Below the pieces are notes generated by a model. It searched no databases. It saw only the letters and a list, made by a program, of their open reading frames with translations, and was not told the origin of the DNA. Shown here piece by piece: positions 16,411-25,978 of a stretch of DNA of 64,000 nucleotides (positions are counted from its first letter, which is position 1; each line of letters begins with the position of its first letter). Source of the stretch: Paenibacillus pabuli NBRC 13638 (GTDB lineage: Bacteria > Bacillota > Bacilli > Paenibacillales > Paenibacillaceae); assembly GCF_001514495.1 (NCBI RefSeq), contig NZ_BCNM01000026.1, forward strand, positions 1 to 64,000, written 5' to 3'. A program made the position numbers and the translations under genes.

Positions 16411-18606
16411 CTACATGACCCGTTTGAACAATTTCTCCAGATCATAGGTTGAAAATGACACCACAATCGGTCTCCCGTGTGGACAAGTATACGGTTGACG
16501 GCAAGAACCAAGACGCTGAATCAACACTTCCGCCTCCTGATCCGTCAGTTTCTGATTGGCTTTGATAGAAGCCTTGCAAGAACACATAATGGACGCCGCT
16601 TCTCGCATCTTGGCAACATCAATACTACGTTCGCTTAGCACCCATTCTGCCATCTCCTCAATAATGTCTTTCTCATCCCCCTTGGGAAACCAGAACGGAT
16701 GGGAACGCACCCGGAAGGTCTGCCCGCCAAAATGCTCCAGGTACACACCTGCCTGCTCGAACCAAGCCAGCCTCGCTTTGAGCTTTTCCGTCTCGGAAGG
16801 GGTGAACTCCAGCGTAATAGGCAGCAACAGCTCCTGTGAAGCCTGAGCCGGATTACCAAACTGCTCGTAATAATACTCATAATTCACTCGTTCATGCGCG
16901 GCATGCTGATCGATCAGATACAGACCATCCTGATTTTGAGCAATCAAGTACGTCCCATGGTGCTGCCCAATCAGACTTAGTTCGGGAAACGCAGGCATGG
17001 AAACATCCGATTTAATGGCAGATGCCAGCCTTGCTGGGTCCGGTAAACTCGGAGCCTTCCAGCTTCTTTCTCCTTTTGTACCAGCCGCAGATGGATTATA
17101 AGACGAACGTCGTTCTCTCACCGGAGAATCCACTGAATTGGAACGATAAGCAGAAGCAGATGGCCTCCTATCCTCAGCTGAAGGTATGGCATCTTGCGAA
17201 GCATGATCTGCAGCATCACCGGTACTTTCACTCACTGGAGAAGCTGGATCACTATGGGAATTCTCGTCAGGACTATAATTTTGCTTCAGAACATTAGATC
17301 CTAGATCCCCGCTCAACATCCCGAATGGATCATAGGATGGTGGTATTTCGGGTGGAGCTTCGGGCAAAGGCGGTGTCTGACCCTCCATGTTCCGATCCGT
17401 ACCTGACTGCAGATCAGCCGGAGCATCCAAATCCAGATCATCATCCTCCGAAGCCATTTTACCGGGTTCAGCATGTTTCCCCAGCGGACCCTGCTGCCCG
17501 TAACCTGCGGATTCAGTTTCTTCCTTTAGCGGCCCTCTTGGGAACAGAAATTGTTCTTGGATAAAGGAACTATTATCTCCACGTCTGATTTGCTGTTTCG
17601 TTACCTGTGGAATGAGCACTTCTTTTCGCAATATTCCACGCAGTGTTGTTTCTATAAACTCGTACAACTCCGCTTCCTTGCTGAAACGAACCTCCAGCTT
17701 CGCCGGATGCACATTCACATCGACAAGGGACGGGTGCATCTCCAATTGCACTACGACAAGTGGAAACCGATTAATAGGCAGCAAGGTATGATACGCCTTC
17801 AGAATAGCCTGATTGAGCCCATAATTTCGAATGTATCGTCCGTTTACAATGGTCGACATACCGCCACGATTAGCACGAGTCCATTCCGGCAGACTGATCA
17901 GCCCGCTCACACGATAGTCCAGACTTTCTCCCTGAATGGGGAGCATGGCTTTGGCTGCACTTGTGCCATAGATCGCTGCAACCACTTGCAGCAGATCCCC
18001 GTTGCCCAGCGTCTGAAGCAGCGTATTTTCATTATGACGCAGTGTGAACGAGATGTTAGGATGAGATATGGCCATGCGATAGAGAACATCCGAGATATGT
18101 CCCAGCTCGGTCTGGATCGTTTTCATATATTTAAGCCTGGCTGGCGTATTGAAAAATAGTTCTTTTACCTCAAAGTCAGTGCCTTGGGGTGAGGTTCCAT
18201 CCTCATGTGAGAGAAGTTTGCCGCCCTCAATCACGATTCGGCGCCCTCGCCCGTCATTCCCGCTGGCCGATAACACTTTCACTTTGGAAACAGCGGCGAT
18301 ACTCGCCAAGGCTTCACCCCGGAATCCAAGACTTGTGATCTGAAACAGATCGCGACCATGAGCTATTTTACTGGTTGCATGACGATAGAAGGCCTTCTCC
18401 ATATCCTCAGGTTCGATACCGGAACCATTGTCTTTAACCCGAATACGAAGCAGCCCGCCCTCTTCCACCGTAACATCAATCTTGGAGGCGCCTGCATCCA
18501 CCGAGTTTTCGAGCAGCTCCTTAACGACTGAAGCAGGTCGTTCAACCACCTCACCTGCCGCAATCTGGTTGGCAATATGTTCATCAAGCACATGAATTTT
18601 CGCCAC
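16411..18606 (-). CDS. mutL: DNA mismatch repair endonuclease MutL
   Basis: A 731-residue MutL with the N-terminal GHKL ATPase domain: VVKELLENSVDAGA (about 28-41), KDNGSGI (about 58-64), TSLGFRGEAL (about 92-101). A low-conservation, acidic, Ser/Pro-rich linker spans roughly residues 350-530. The C-terminal dimerisation/endonuclease domain carries DQHAAHERVNYE (566-577), the metal-binding motif absent from E. coli MutL, plus SCKASIKANQKL and CPHGRP. It therefore should nick DNA. It starts 20 bp after the mutS stop; both are one operon. Confidence 0.96.
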   Translation of the reverse strand: MAKIHVLDEHIANQIAAGEVVERPASVVKELLENSVDAGASKIDVTVEEGGLLRIRVKDNGSGIEPEDMEKAFYRHATSKIAHGRDLFQITSLGFRGEALASIAAVSKVKVLSASGNDGRGRRIVIEGGKLLSHEDGTSPQGTDFEVKELFFNTPARLKYMKTIQTELGHISDVLYRMAISHPNISFTLRHNENTLLQTLGNGDLLQVVAAIYGTSAAKAMLPIQGESLDYRVSGLISLPEWTRANRGGMSTIVNGRYIRNYGLNQAILKAYHTLLPINRFPLVVVQLEMHPSLVDVNVHPAKLEVRFSKEAELYEFIETTLRGILRKEVLIPQVTKQQIRRGDNSSFIQEQFLFPRGPLKEETESAGYGQQGPLGKHAEPGKMASEDDDLDLDAPADLQSGTDRNMEGQTPPLPEAPPEIPPSYDPFGMLSGDLGSNVLKQNYSPDENSHSDPASPVSESTGDAADHASQDAIPSAEDRRPSASAYRSNSVDSPVRERRSSYNPSAAGTKGERSWKAPSLPDPARLASAIKSDVSMPAFPELSLIGQHHGTYLIAQNQDGLYLIDQHAAHERVNYEYYYEQFGNPAQASQELLLPITLEFTPSETEKLKARLAWFEQAGVYLEHFGGQTFRVRSHPFWFPKGDEKDIIEEMAEWVLSERSIDVAKMREAASIMCSCKASIKANQKLTDQEAEVLIQRLGSCRQPYTCPHGRPIVVSFSTYDLEKLFKRVM

Positions 18607-18626
18607 AGGTTTTCCCTCCCCTATAC

Positions 18627-21431
18627 TCAGGATAATTGCTGTGCCTTCAATTTGAGATCATTCAATATCTGCATCGCCTGAAGCGGGGTCATGTTCATCA
18701 CATCAATATCCTTCATATTGCGAATAAACTCCCGGGCAGGTTTGTCAACAGCAACCACCTCTGCCTGTTTCGGAGCTACGCTAGGCTCGTCATCACCAAA
18801 GATGGACAGTTGAACCACGTCCGCATGTTTGGAGCCTGTCTGCTTCTTGCTGGCTGATTTATGGGCTTGCTGCTGGTCTGATGAATCCTCAATTAAAACA
18901 CCGAAGTCAACCTTCTCCACAGTCTCATGTTCCCGTATTAATGAGGAATGGTCTGTAGACTGAAACTTCACGCCATGAACTTGTTCATCCAGTTGTCGCT
19001 TGTCATTCCCGGCAAATTCACTTCCAACGGCAACTTGAGCTGCGGCATGCTCAAAACCATGCAGCAGTCCATTTGCCCGCTCGATGATGCTATCCGGCAG
19101 ACCTGCAAGTCGTGCACAATAAATTCCGTAACTGCTGCTGGCAGCCCCGGCAATCAATTTGCGGAGGAAATTAACCTTGTCCCCGCTCTCCTGAACGGCC
19201 ATGGAGTAGTTCGCCAACTTGTCCAGACTTTCCTCCAGATGAGCAAGCTCGTGGAAGTGTGTGGATACAAGCGCTTTACAGCCAATGACATCATGCACAT
19301 ATTCAATCACGGACTGCGCAATCGCCATGCCTTCACTGGTGGACGTCCCCCGTCCCAATTCGTCGATAATAATCAGACTGCGCGGTGTTGCTTTATCCGT
19401 CATGACCTGAATGTCGGCCATCTCGACCATAAACGTACTCTGTCCCCCGATGAGATCGTCTGCCGCACCAATCCGTGTGAAAATACGATCCATGATCGGT
19501 ACCTCAGCTTGTCCAGCCGGCACAAAACAGCCGATCTGCGCCAGAATCGAAATCAGCGCCACTTGCCGCATATAGGTACTTTTCCCGGCCATATTCGGAC
19601 CGGTAATCAGCAGAATTTGAGCCTCTTCCTTGCGCATGGCTGTATTATTGGCAATAAAAGCTCCGTCTCGCATCACGGCTTCAACCACCGGATGACGACC
19701 TTGTTCCACAACCAAATTGTAACCATCGGTTAATGTAGGCCGTACGAAATTACGTTCCGCACTGATCACGGCAAAGGACTGATACACATCAATCTCCGCG
19801 ACTAGTTCAGCCAGCTTTTGCAGCCTGGCGATCTCCTGATTAAGCCGTTCCCGCAATTCGGCGAACAAACCGTACTCAATATCAACCATTTTGTCCTGAG
19901 CTTCCAGAATCAGTGTCTCTTTCTCTTTCAGCTCTGGCGTAATGTAACGCTCTGCATTGGCCAGTGTCTGCTTCCGTTCGTAACGCCCTTCCGGCAGAGA
20001 AGCCAGGTTCGACTTGGTAATTTCGATATAGTACCCAAATACTTTGTTGTAACCGATTTTCAACGAGCGAATGCCGGTCGCCTCACGCTCTCTGGCTTCC
20101 AGTTCTGCAATCCACTGCTTGCCATTGACCGAAGCCTCCCTGAGTTCATCCAGTCGCTCATGGTATCCTTCACGAATTAAACCGCCATCACGAACCGACA
20201 CCGGCGGCTCATCAACGATAGCCTGACCGATTGCATCACGCAGATCACTGCAATCATCCATAATGCCAGCAATATGCTGTAACGTCGTGGATGGAGAATC
20301 CGCACAATACTGACGGAGCCCCGGAATTTTGTCCAGTGACAGCTTCAGTGCATTCAGATCCCGACCGTTGGCGTTACCAAAAGCAATACGGCCTACCAGA
20401 CGTTCCAGATCATAGATGTCTTTGAGTTCTGCACGCAGATCCTCCCGCAATATAAACTGGTTATACAGCGTGTCTACCGCTTCCAGACGCTCATTGATTT
20501 TGCCTTTTTGCAGCAAAGGTTTATCGACCCAACGACGCAGCATTCGTGCACCCATGGACGTCTCTGTCCGATCCAGCAGCCACAGTAACGAGCCTTTTTT
20601 GGAACGCTCACGGACGGTTTCCACCAGTTCCAGATTACGCCGAGTAAACGGGTCCAGAATCATAAAGTGATCCGGCTCGTACGTTGAAACCTGTGTCAGC
20701 TGTCCAAGGGAGCGTTTCTGTGTCTCACTTAAATAGGAGAAGAGGCGTGCGATACAAGCTTGACGCTCAGGCTCCAGACGTGCCCATACTGCTTCGCCGA
20801 ATTGCTGCCGCACTAGATCTTCCTTACTCTTCGTCCACGGCGTATACACCACAGGACGACCGATTGGAGACGCCTGGGCAGCTACTGTATCCAGTAATGC
20901 AGCATCCCCCACCAGTTCCGAAGGTTCGTAGATCCCAATCTCGTCCTTCAGCCACTCCTGGGAGTATGGGACTGAGGTTACGTAGAGCTCTCCGGTAGAC
21001 AAATCGCAGGCAGCCAGTGCAAGTGTGTTCTGGTTCCCTGTCAGGCATACCATATAGTTGTTGGACTTGTCCCCCAATGTTTTGCCTTCCATGACTGTTC
21101 CGGGTGTAATGACCCGTACAATTTCACGACGTACCATGCCTTTGGTTACGGTTGGATCTTCCATTTGTTCACAAATAGCGACCTTGTATCCTTTTTCAAT
21201 CAAGCGCTGTATGTAATTGTCAGCCGAATGATAAGGCACGCCGCACATCGGAATTTTATCTTCTCCCCCGCCTGCGCGTGCTGTTAATGTAATCTCAAGC
21301 TCACGGGAAGCATTGACCGCATCCTCAAAGAACATTTCATAGAAATCACCTAATCTAAAAAAAAGAAAAGCGTCCTGCGCTTCGGCCTTCACTTGCAAAT
21401 ATTGTTGAATCATTGGCGTATACTGAGCCAT
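18627..21431 (-). CDS. mutS: DNA mismatch repair ATPase MutS
   Basis: A mismatch-recognition ATPase of 934 residues. The mismatch-binding domain has FFRLGDFYEMFFEDA (the Phe-x-Glu wedge is FYE, about 32-34). The Walker A motif GPNMAGKST lies near 610, then the signature region DELGRGTST and the dimer-interface helix-turn-helix. A long acidic, Gln-rich linker (about 800-890) precedes a C-terminal tail rich in PLQAMQILNDLK, a tetramerisation-like segment. The protein is longer than B. subtilis MutS (858), mostly in that linker. Recognised mismatches recruit MutL, encoded just downstream. Confidence 0.97.
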   Translation of the reverse strand: MAQYTPMIQQYLQVKAEAQDAFLFFRLGDFYEMFFEDAVNASRELEITLTARAGGGEDKIPMCGVPYHSADNYIQRLIEKGYKVAICEQMEDPTVTKGMVRREIVRVITPGTVMEGKTLGDKSNNYMVCLTGNQNTLALAACDLSTGELYVTSVPYSQEWLKDEIGIYEPSELVGDAALLDTVAAQASPIGRPVVYTPWTKSKEDLVRQQFGEAVWARLEPERQACIARLFSYLSETQKRSLGQLTQVSTYEPDHFMILDPFTRRNLELVETVRERSKKGSLLWLLDRTETSMGARMLRRWVDKPLLQKGKINERLEAVDTLYNQFILREDLRAELKDIYDLERLVGRIAFGNANGRDLNALKLSLDKIPGLRQYCADSPSTTLQHIAGIMDDCSDLRDAIGQAIVDEPPVSVRDGGLIREGYHERLDELREASVNGKQWIAELEAREREATGIRSLKIGYNKVFGYYIEITKSNLASLPEGRYERKQTLANAERYITPELKEKETLILEAQDKMVDIEYGLFAELRERLNQEIARLQKLAELVAEIDVYQSFAVISAERNFVRPTLTDGYNLVVEQGRHPVVEAVMRDGAFIANNTAMRKEEAQILLITGPNMAGKSTYMRQVALISILAQIGCFVPAGQAEVPIMDRIFTRIGAADDLIGGQSTFMVEMADIQVMTDKATPRSLIIIDELGRGTSTSEGMAIAQSVIEYVHDVIGCKALVSTHFHELAHLEESLDKLANYSMAVQESGDKVNFLRKLIAGAASSSYGIYCARLAGLPDSIIERANGLLHGFEHAAAQVAVGSEFAGNDKRQLDEQVHGVKFQSTDHSSLIREHETVEKVDFGVLIEDSSDQQQAHKSASKKQTGSKHADVVQLSIFGDDEPSVAPKQAEVVAVDKPAREFIRNMKDIDVMNMTPLQAMQILNDLKLKAQQLS

Positions 21432-21488
21432 GAGTATCCTCCATCCGCTCCTATGATGTCAGGAAGAGACGCTGACCCGGAAGGAGCA

Positions 21489-21525
21489 ATAAGGCGGTCA
21501 GGCACTTTATTCGTGCCTCCGCCTC
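21489..21525 (-). other. Hairpin in the amidoligase-mutS spacer
   Basis: AGGCGG and CCGCCT flank GGCAC/GTGCC with a 7-base loop, forming a two-part stem about 60 bp before the mutS start. There is no T run. It may be a weak terminator of the amidoligase gene or a leader structure of mutS. Confidence 0.4.
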
Positions 21526-21632
21526 ATGTTTCGGCCATCCGCCGCTTTCCCTCACAGGTTGCTGTTCCATTTCTCCCATAACGATGATCAAAATTGCCTT
21601 AATTCTCATTATACCAAAAAAGTGCCCACTCT

Positions 21633-22883
21633 TCATGAACCTGCTCGAATATTCCAGAGTTTACGTATATCCCGACTCTCATCCCATGTCCTCCCCTGTC
21701 TTAATTGGCTAATTAAGGGAGCCGCATAACGTTCATAGCGCTCATAATCATCCATTTGTATCAAGTCATCCAGCAGGGCCGATATAGGTGCCTGCATGAT
21801 TTCACGGTTTCCTTCATAAAAGGCGGTATGGATTGCCGTCTTCGCCAATGGACGTTGACGGAGTTTACTATAGCCTCTAGCAATAAGACCAGCCAGAGCA
21901 ACGACACCTTTGGCAACCAGAGGAGATACCAGAAAACTTGGTAATGTGCGGTATTCGAATCCACCGTAGGATTTCAGCCGAAAATCACCCAGCGCCCCAT
22001 ACCGTGGACGTCTCGCTGAACCTCGCGGGTCCTGAAGAATGGCAAGCGGCAAAGCGAGATAATTGTCCAGAGCACGCAGCAGTTCCCCGTTCAGTGTCAC
22101 GCCACTGAAATGAACATGTCCGCCAAGCGGCAATCCTCGCTGGGGCATCCCCCCTGCCTGCCAAATCAACGAATGGTCGCTAATGCTGCGTGAGGCTGCC
22201 GCAAAGGCCCTCATCAGATGAGCCAGCAGTTCACGCGGCTCGGAACTGGGCGCTGGACGCAGTTCAGCCACAGGGTATATTCGCCGCCCGCCGATCGTAA
22301 CGGAATCACAGCCTGCTACACCTGTTCGTTCCAGAAATCGGGAGGCCGGAACGATTTTGGATTCCGGCATCTGCACAAGCAAGAACTCGGGATCCATTCC
22401 AAGTATAGGTGCTGTATTTCGCTGCCGCTCTTCATCCAGTGCAGACTGGAGTTGTTTCCAGCCTGCACGGTACATGGCAGAGAGGTCCGTCATCCCCTTC
22501 CACGGCCTCGGATCAATGGAGATGACGGCGCAGCCGCTCTTTCCTGTGGCCTCCAGCCTTACAGCACCATGATCCAGTCCAACGGTGTATACGGTTTTGA
22601 CGGCAAGCCGTTCAATGCGTTTGAACAACGTCGAAGCAGCCTCGGGGTCCAGCACACTTTCCTGCGCTCCACCCATGCCGCTGGTATCTCTTCGTTTGAT
22701 TCGGATCGCTTTCAGGCAGCATATCTCTACATCGTAACGCACGCGCAGGCCTAACTCACGGGAACGCCTGCTATGCGAGGACATCACTTCAATGCCGGAT
22801 CGCTTCAGGCGATCTGTCCGCTCCCTAGGGAGCATGCGTTCATATCGGCGCACTGCCTCCTCAGCCTCTTCCATCACATTCAT
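21633..22883 (-). CDS. Putative amidoligase-domain protein
   Basis: About 416 residues with a COOH-NH2 ligase (amidoligase, ATP-grasp-like glutamine-synthetase fold) domain. Visible are APILGMDPEFLLVQ (about 177-190), IYPVAELRPAPSSEPRELL (about 222-240), LPLGGHVHFSG (about 268-278) and the C-terminal SYGGFEYRTLPSFL (about 325-338). Family members form amide or isopeptide bonds; the substrate here is unknown. The start at 22883 is set by AAGGAGGG 6-7 bases upstream; the frame is open 23 codons further with no RBS. It lies between cotE and mutS on the same strand, a Paenibacillus-type insertion into the Bacillus cotE-mutS order, suggesting a spore-coat or cell-wall modification role (inference). 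Confidence 0.75.
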   Translation of the reverse strand: MNVMEEAEEAVRRYERMLPRERTDRLKRSGIEVMSSHSRRSRELGLRVRYDVEICCLKAIRIKRRDTSGMGGAQESVLDPEAASTLFKRIERLAVKTVYTVGLDHGAVRLEATGKSGCAVISIDPRPWKGMTDLSAMYRAGWKQLQSALDEERQRNTAPILGMDPEFLLVQMPESKIVPASRFLERTGVAGCDSVTIGGRRIYPVAELRPAPSSEPRELLAHLMRAFAAASRSISDHSLIWQAGGMPQRGLPLGGHVHFSGVTLNGELLRALDNYLALPLAILQDPRGSARRPRYGALGDFRLKSYGGFEYRTLPSFLVSPLVAKGVVALAGLIARGYSKLRQRPLAKTAIHTAFYEGNREIMQAPISALLDDLIQMDDYERYERYAAPLISQLRQGRTWDESRDIRKLWNIRAGS

Positions 22884-22997
22884 CTTGTCCCTCCTTCCCA
22901 ACCACCCCAAAATGAAAACATCTCCACAAGGTGGAGCCTCCCATCGAGGCATATTTCAACGTACATTCGGTAGCACGTAGATCCTATAAATAATTAT

Positions 22998-23022
22998 GAA
23001 AAAAGAGGGCTTGCGCCCTCTT
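22998..23022 (-). terminator. Terminator of cotE
   Basis: Minus strand GAGGGC-GCAA-GCCCTC followed by TTTTTTC. It lies about 57 bp past the cotE stop. Confidence 0.88.
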
Positions 23023-23077
23023 CGCTGCCGCTTCCGGCGCATATAATGCCTTAACTAATCGTTCTAGTGCGATGAAA

Positions 23078-23638
23078 TTACAGTTCATCGTCCAGCAGGT
23101 CGGGATCGAGATCATCATAATCTCCATCACCACTGCCATAGTCATAATCCTTGTCTTCGTAATCTCCACAACCATCCGTGCACACTTTCACACAAACTTT
23201 AGTCTCGGCGACCAGCTCTACAGCGAATTCCCGTTCCACCCGGATAATTACGCTGCCTCCACCTGCCGACACCGCGGCTTCCACACAGCTAGGTTCCTGC
23301 GTTGCATCCGCAGATACCTCTACTGTGGTGGCCCGGTGTTTCGGGTCCAGATAGGACAAAGGCACATGTTCTACATACGACACTGTCTCTTTGGCTACAT
23401 CCGTCTGCGAATTTTTGTCATAAGAATACCAGATGTTGATATCGTAAGTACCAATAACTTCAATTCCGTCCCCCGCTGACACAGCTTCATATTGGTGGTT
23501 GATAATCCAAGCCCCCAAAATACTGGTCGGACCATTAGGCGGAGTCACGGTATGTGTTACGGTAGAGAACTTACGACCTTTGCCGCAGATCGCCTTCGTG
23601 ATGATCTCTCTACATTGATGTTTATGACTCAATGACAT
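23078..23638 (-). CDS. cotE: Outer spore coat morphogenetic protein CotE
   Basis: About 186 residues. CotE recruits the outer coat around the Bacillus spore. Typical segments are CREIITKAICGKGRKFS (about 9-25), ILGAWIINHQYEA (about 40-52), IEVIGTYDINIWYSYD (about 58-73) and TDVAKETVSYVEHVPL. The C-terminal tail is acidic (DYEDKDYDYGSGDGDYDDLD), as in CotE. The start at 23638 is chosen because AGGAGGTTTAAAG precedes it; the frame extends 7 codons further. Expression in the mother cell under SigE/SigK is expected from the family; I did not identify the promoter. Confidence 0.93.
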   Translation of the reverse strand: MSLSHKHQCREIITKAICGKGRKFSTVTHTVTPPNGPTSILGAWIINHQYEAVSAGDGIEVIGTYDINIWYSYDKNSQTDVAKETVSYVEHVPLSYLDPKHRATTVEVSADATQEPSCVEAAVSAGGGSVIIRVEREFAVELVAETKVCVKVCTDGCGDYEDKDYDYGSGDGDYDDLDPDLLDDEL

Positions 23639-23713
23639 CTTTAAACCTCCTCCATACAATCATTCACTACAAGTGTATGCAGGGCATCCGTCTAGGGTGA
23701 CAACTATTTTCTA

Positions 23714-24691
23714 TTATTCGTTTGTAGATTGGGACCGGTCCGTAATCGGGGACGGCGCTTTGTCCTTCTTCGCGATTTTCAGATACAGCGCGAGTTCCCG
23801 GCACAGCTGGAGAATCGCGGAGCGAATCTCGAATTCTTCCCTTGTATCTGGCAGATCCATTCGCCTGAATTCTTCCTGCACATCTGCGAGAAGTTTTTCG
23901 GTTCGTCCCGTATAAGATTCGGTCAACACATCCTGGCTAAGCTGATCGAACAGCTCGGACACCATCTCCGCATGCGGCATCTTCTGATAGATCTGGGATA
24001 CCAGATGCATCATATGCTGGATGGAATCCAGCTGCGTTTTGCGCATATAAAAGTAAACACTCCAGCCCTCGTTCGGGTGGATGACCTGATTCTCCAATGA
24101 ACGTTTGGCTGCTTCAATTCCGCCAAGCACAGCCTTGTCGGCTTCTATCAGTTCTTTTCCTGCCCAGACTTCGTTGGGATTTCGCAATGTGGCTGCAAAC
24201 TCCTTGAAGATGACCGAGAATAATTCATCGATCCTTTTGCGGATACGCAGCATCTGCGGATCAGCAGCCGGCATGTAGGCCAGATTGACCACCATTGCGG
24301 AACCAAGGCCGACCAACAGCAATCCAATTTGCACCAGAACGACATGGACGTCCATTTCTCCGCCGCCAAATACCCGAAACACTACGACAGACCCCGTCAC
24401 AATGCCTTCCTTGAATCCTGCCCGTACAATAACCGGAAACGCAATCAGTATGTAGACCGCCAGCACCCAGTAATGGAAGCCAAGAAAGTGAAAAAGTACA
24501 CTTGCAAATAAAAGCCCCACTACAGAAGCGAAGAATCGGGCAGATATGGTACGAATACTTCTTTTTCGAGTGACGTCAACGCCCAGAATGGCGAGCAAAC
24601 CCGCCGATGTTGGTCCAGGCAAGCCGCACCAGTCCGCAATCAGCACGGCCATCAGCGCGGCTATTGCGGTTTTTATTACCCTAAAGCCCAT
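23714..24691 (-). CDS. Aromatic acid exporter family membrane protein
   Basis: A 325-residue FUSC/ArAE-type protein. The N-terminal half has about five to six membrane segments (residues about 5-140), including AALMAVLIADWCGLPGPTSAG and VGLLFASVLFHFLG. The C-terminal half (about 145-325) is a soluble helical domain of the ArAE_1_C type (KRIDELFSVIFKEFAATLRN ... ILQLCRELALYLKIAKK). Such proteins are linked to efflux of aromatic acids; the substrate is unknown here. It is on the minus strand upstream of cotE, with no shared operon evident. Confidence 0.8.
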   Translation of the reverse strand: MGFRVIKTAIAALMAVLIADWCGLPGPTSAGLLAILGVDVTRKRSIRTISARFFASVVGLLFASVLFHFLGFHYWVLAVYILIAFPVIVRAGFKEGIVTGSVVVFRVFGGGEMDVHVVLVQIGLLLVGLGSAMVVNLAYMPAADPQMLRIRKRIDELFSVIFKEFAATLRNPNEVWAGKELIEADKAVLGGIEAAKRSLENQVIHPNEGWSVYFYMRKTQLDSIQHMMHLVSQIYQKMPHAEMVSELFDQLSQDVLTESYTGRTEKLLADVQEEFRRMDLPDTREEFEIRSAILQLCRELALYLKIAKKDKAPSPITDRSQSTNE

Positions 24692-25141
24692 CTAACATTC
24701 CTCTCCTCTAAGCTGCAATAATTCAAAGCCAGCGATTTGCCTCTACAGATGAACACTTGTCCTACGCCTGGTAGAACGACTTTCGCATATACCATTCTCT
24801 AGTATTACTCATCCTGTCAGAAACCATTTCTTCTCCCCTAAAAAAGAATGTGCGAAAGAATTGCGTATTGTTGACGACACGCTGCTCAGTAAACGGCATC
24901 AACCGACATGCGCATGCATGCCGGTCACAATAACGCGCCCCGGATGAGGGACGCTGGCAATTTGTTTGATACGACGCAAGCCTCTAGGCCCTCTTCTCCA
25001 ATCGTCGCATCCATTCCGGACTGCGCGGAATATTCGTATTAGTATGGTACTTGATTTTACGGGTTCGGGCAACGTGACACCTCTTGTGAAATTGTATACA
25101 TATCGTAAAGGACTCTTTTTACACACGCATGATTTGCAATA
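24692..25141. other. 450-bp intergenic region after the ABC operon
   Basis: No credible gene. A 75-codon minus frame (24899-25126) has a GTG start without RBS. A near-perfect hairpin lies at 24903-24924 (CCGACATGC / GCATGCCGG with one mismatch and a GCAT loop), without a T run; it may end the ABC transcript. The region 24700-24860 should hold the promoter of the exporter gene, but no clear -35/-10 pair was found. Confidence 0.4.
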
Positions 25142-25978
25142 TTACCTGCGCCCTGCCAGCAGCTTGCGTTCTACGTATACAACGAGTTGATACATCGCTG
25201 TCGCTACTGCCGCAATAATCAATAAACTGGACAAAACCAGGGTGAAATTGAATACTTGGAATCCATAGATGATCAGATAACCCAGCCCCTGCTTGGCGAC
25301 CAGAAATTCACCCACGATCACTCCAACCCAAGCCATACCCACGTTTACTTTCAAGGTGGAGACAATGGCGGGAAAGGAAGCAGGCAATACCACTTTGGTA
25401 AAAATCTCGGAGCGATCGCCGCCAAACGTGCGGATAACTTTAATATAATTCTGATCCACTTCATTGAAGCTGTTATACACGACAAGTGTCGTTATAATCA
25501 CGGTGATGGACAAGGTTGTCATGACAATCGCCGTAAAACCTGCACCAAACATGACAATAAAGATCGGACCCAGCGCCACCTTCGGCATACTGTTAAACAC
25601 AACCATGTAAGGATCAAGTACCTTGGACAAAAAAGGAGACCACCAGATCAGGACCGCAAGCAGCGTTCCGACGAGTGTCCCCAGCAAAAAACCAACTGCC
25701 GTTTCCCCAACGGTTACACCGACATGCGCCCATAACTCCCCGCTGGCGATGTCCTTGCCAATCTGATTAAAAATTTTGCTTGGATAACTGAACAAGAGCA
25801 CGTCGATCCAACGCAGCCGCCCCGCCAGTTCCCACAACAAAAACATACATACCAGCATGGCCAGCTGTACAGCCAGCACTTTATGACGCCATCTGGCGAC
25901 CTGTTGAACATGACTTTGATGCAGCTGTTTCATCCAGTCATCACGCATTTCCTGCTTTTTCTGATTCGCCTGATTCAC
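25142..25978 (-). CDS. ABC transporter permease (SsuC/TauC/ThiX type)
   Basis: A 278-residue inner-membrane permease with six predicted helices. The N-terminus is cytoplasmic and Gln-rich (MNQANQKKQEMRDDWMKQL). The binding-protein-dependent transport signature spans GVTVGETAVGFLLGTLVGTLLA (about 95-116), and the EAA loop is VIRTFGGDRSEIFTKVVLPASFPAI (about 183-207, cited by its core GGDRSEIFTKVVLP). The start is GTG and overlaps the TGA of the ATPase gene (GTGA), so the pair is translationally coupled. It is the last gene of the three-gene NMT1-type importer operon. Confidence 0.92.
   Translation of the reverse strand: MNQANQKKQEMRDDWMKQLHQSHVQQVARWRHKVLAVQLAMLVCMFLLWELAGRLRWIDVLLFSYPSKIFNQIGKDIASGELWAHVGVTVGETAVGFLLGTLVGTLLAVLIWWSPFLSKVLDPYMVVFNSMPKVALGPIFIVMFGAGFTAIVMTTLSITVIITTLVVYNSFNEVDQNYIKVIRTFGGDRSEIFTKVVLPASFPAIVSTLKVNVGMAWVGVIVGEFLVAKQGLGYLIIYGFQVFNFTLVLSSLLIIAAVATAMYQLVVYVERKLLAGRR

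Noticed and set aside
24899..25126. 75-codon minus frame containing HPGRVIVTGMHAHVG, reminiscent of the KpsF/SIS loop
   Set aside because: It starts at GTG without an RBS, lacks the rest of a SIS domain, and no neighbour supports it; treated as chance.
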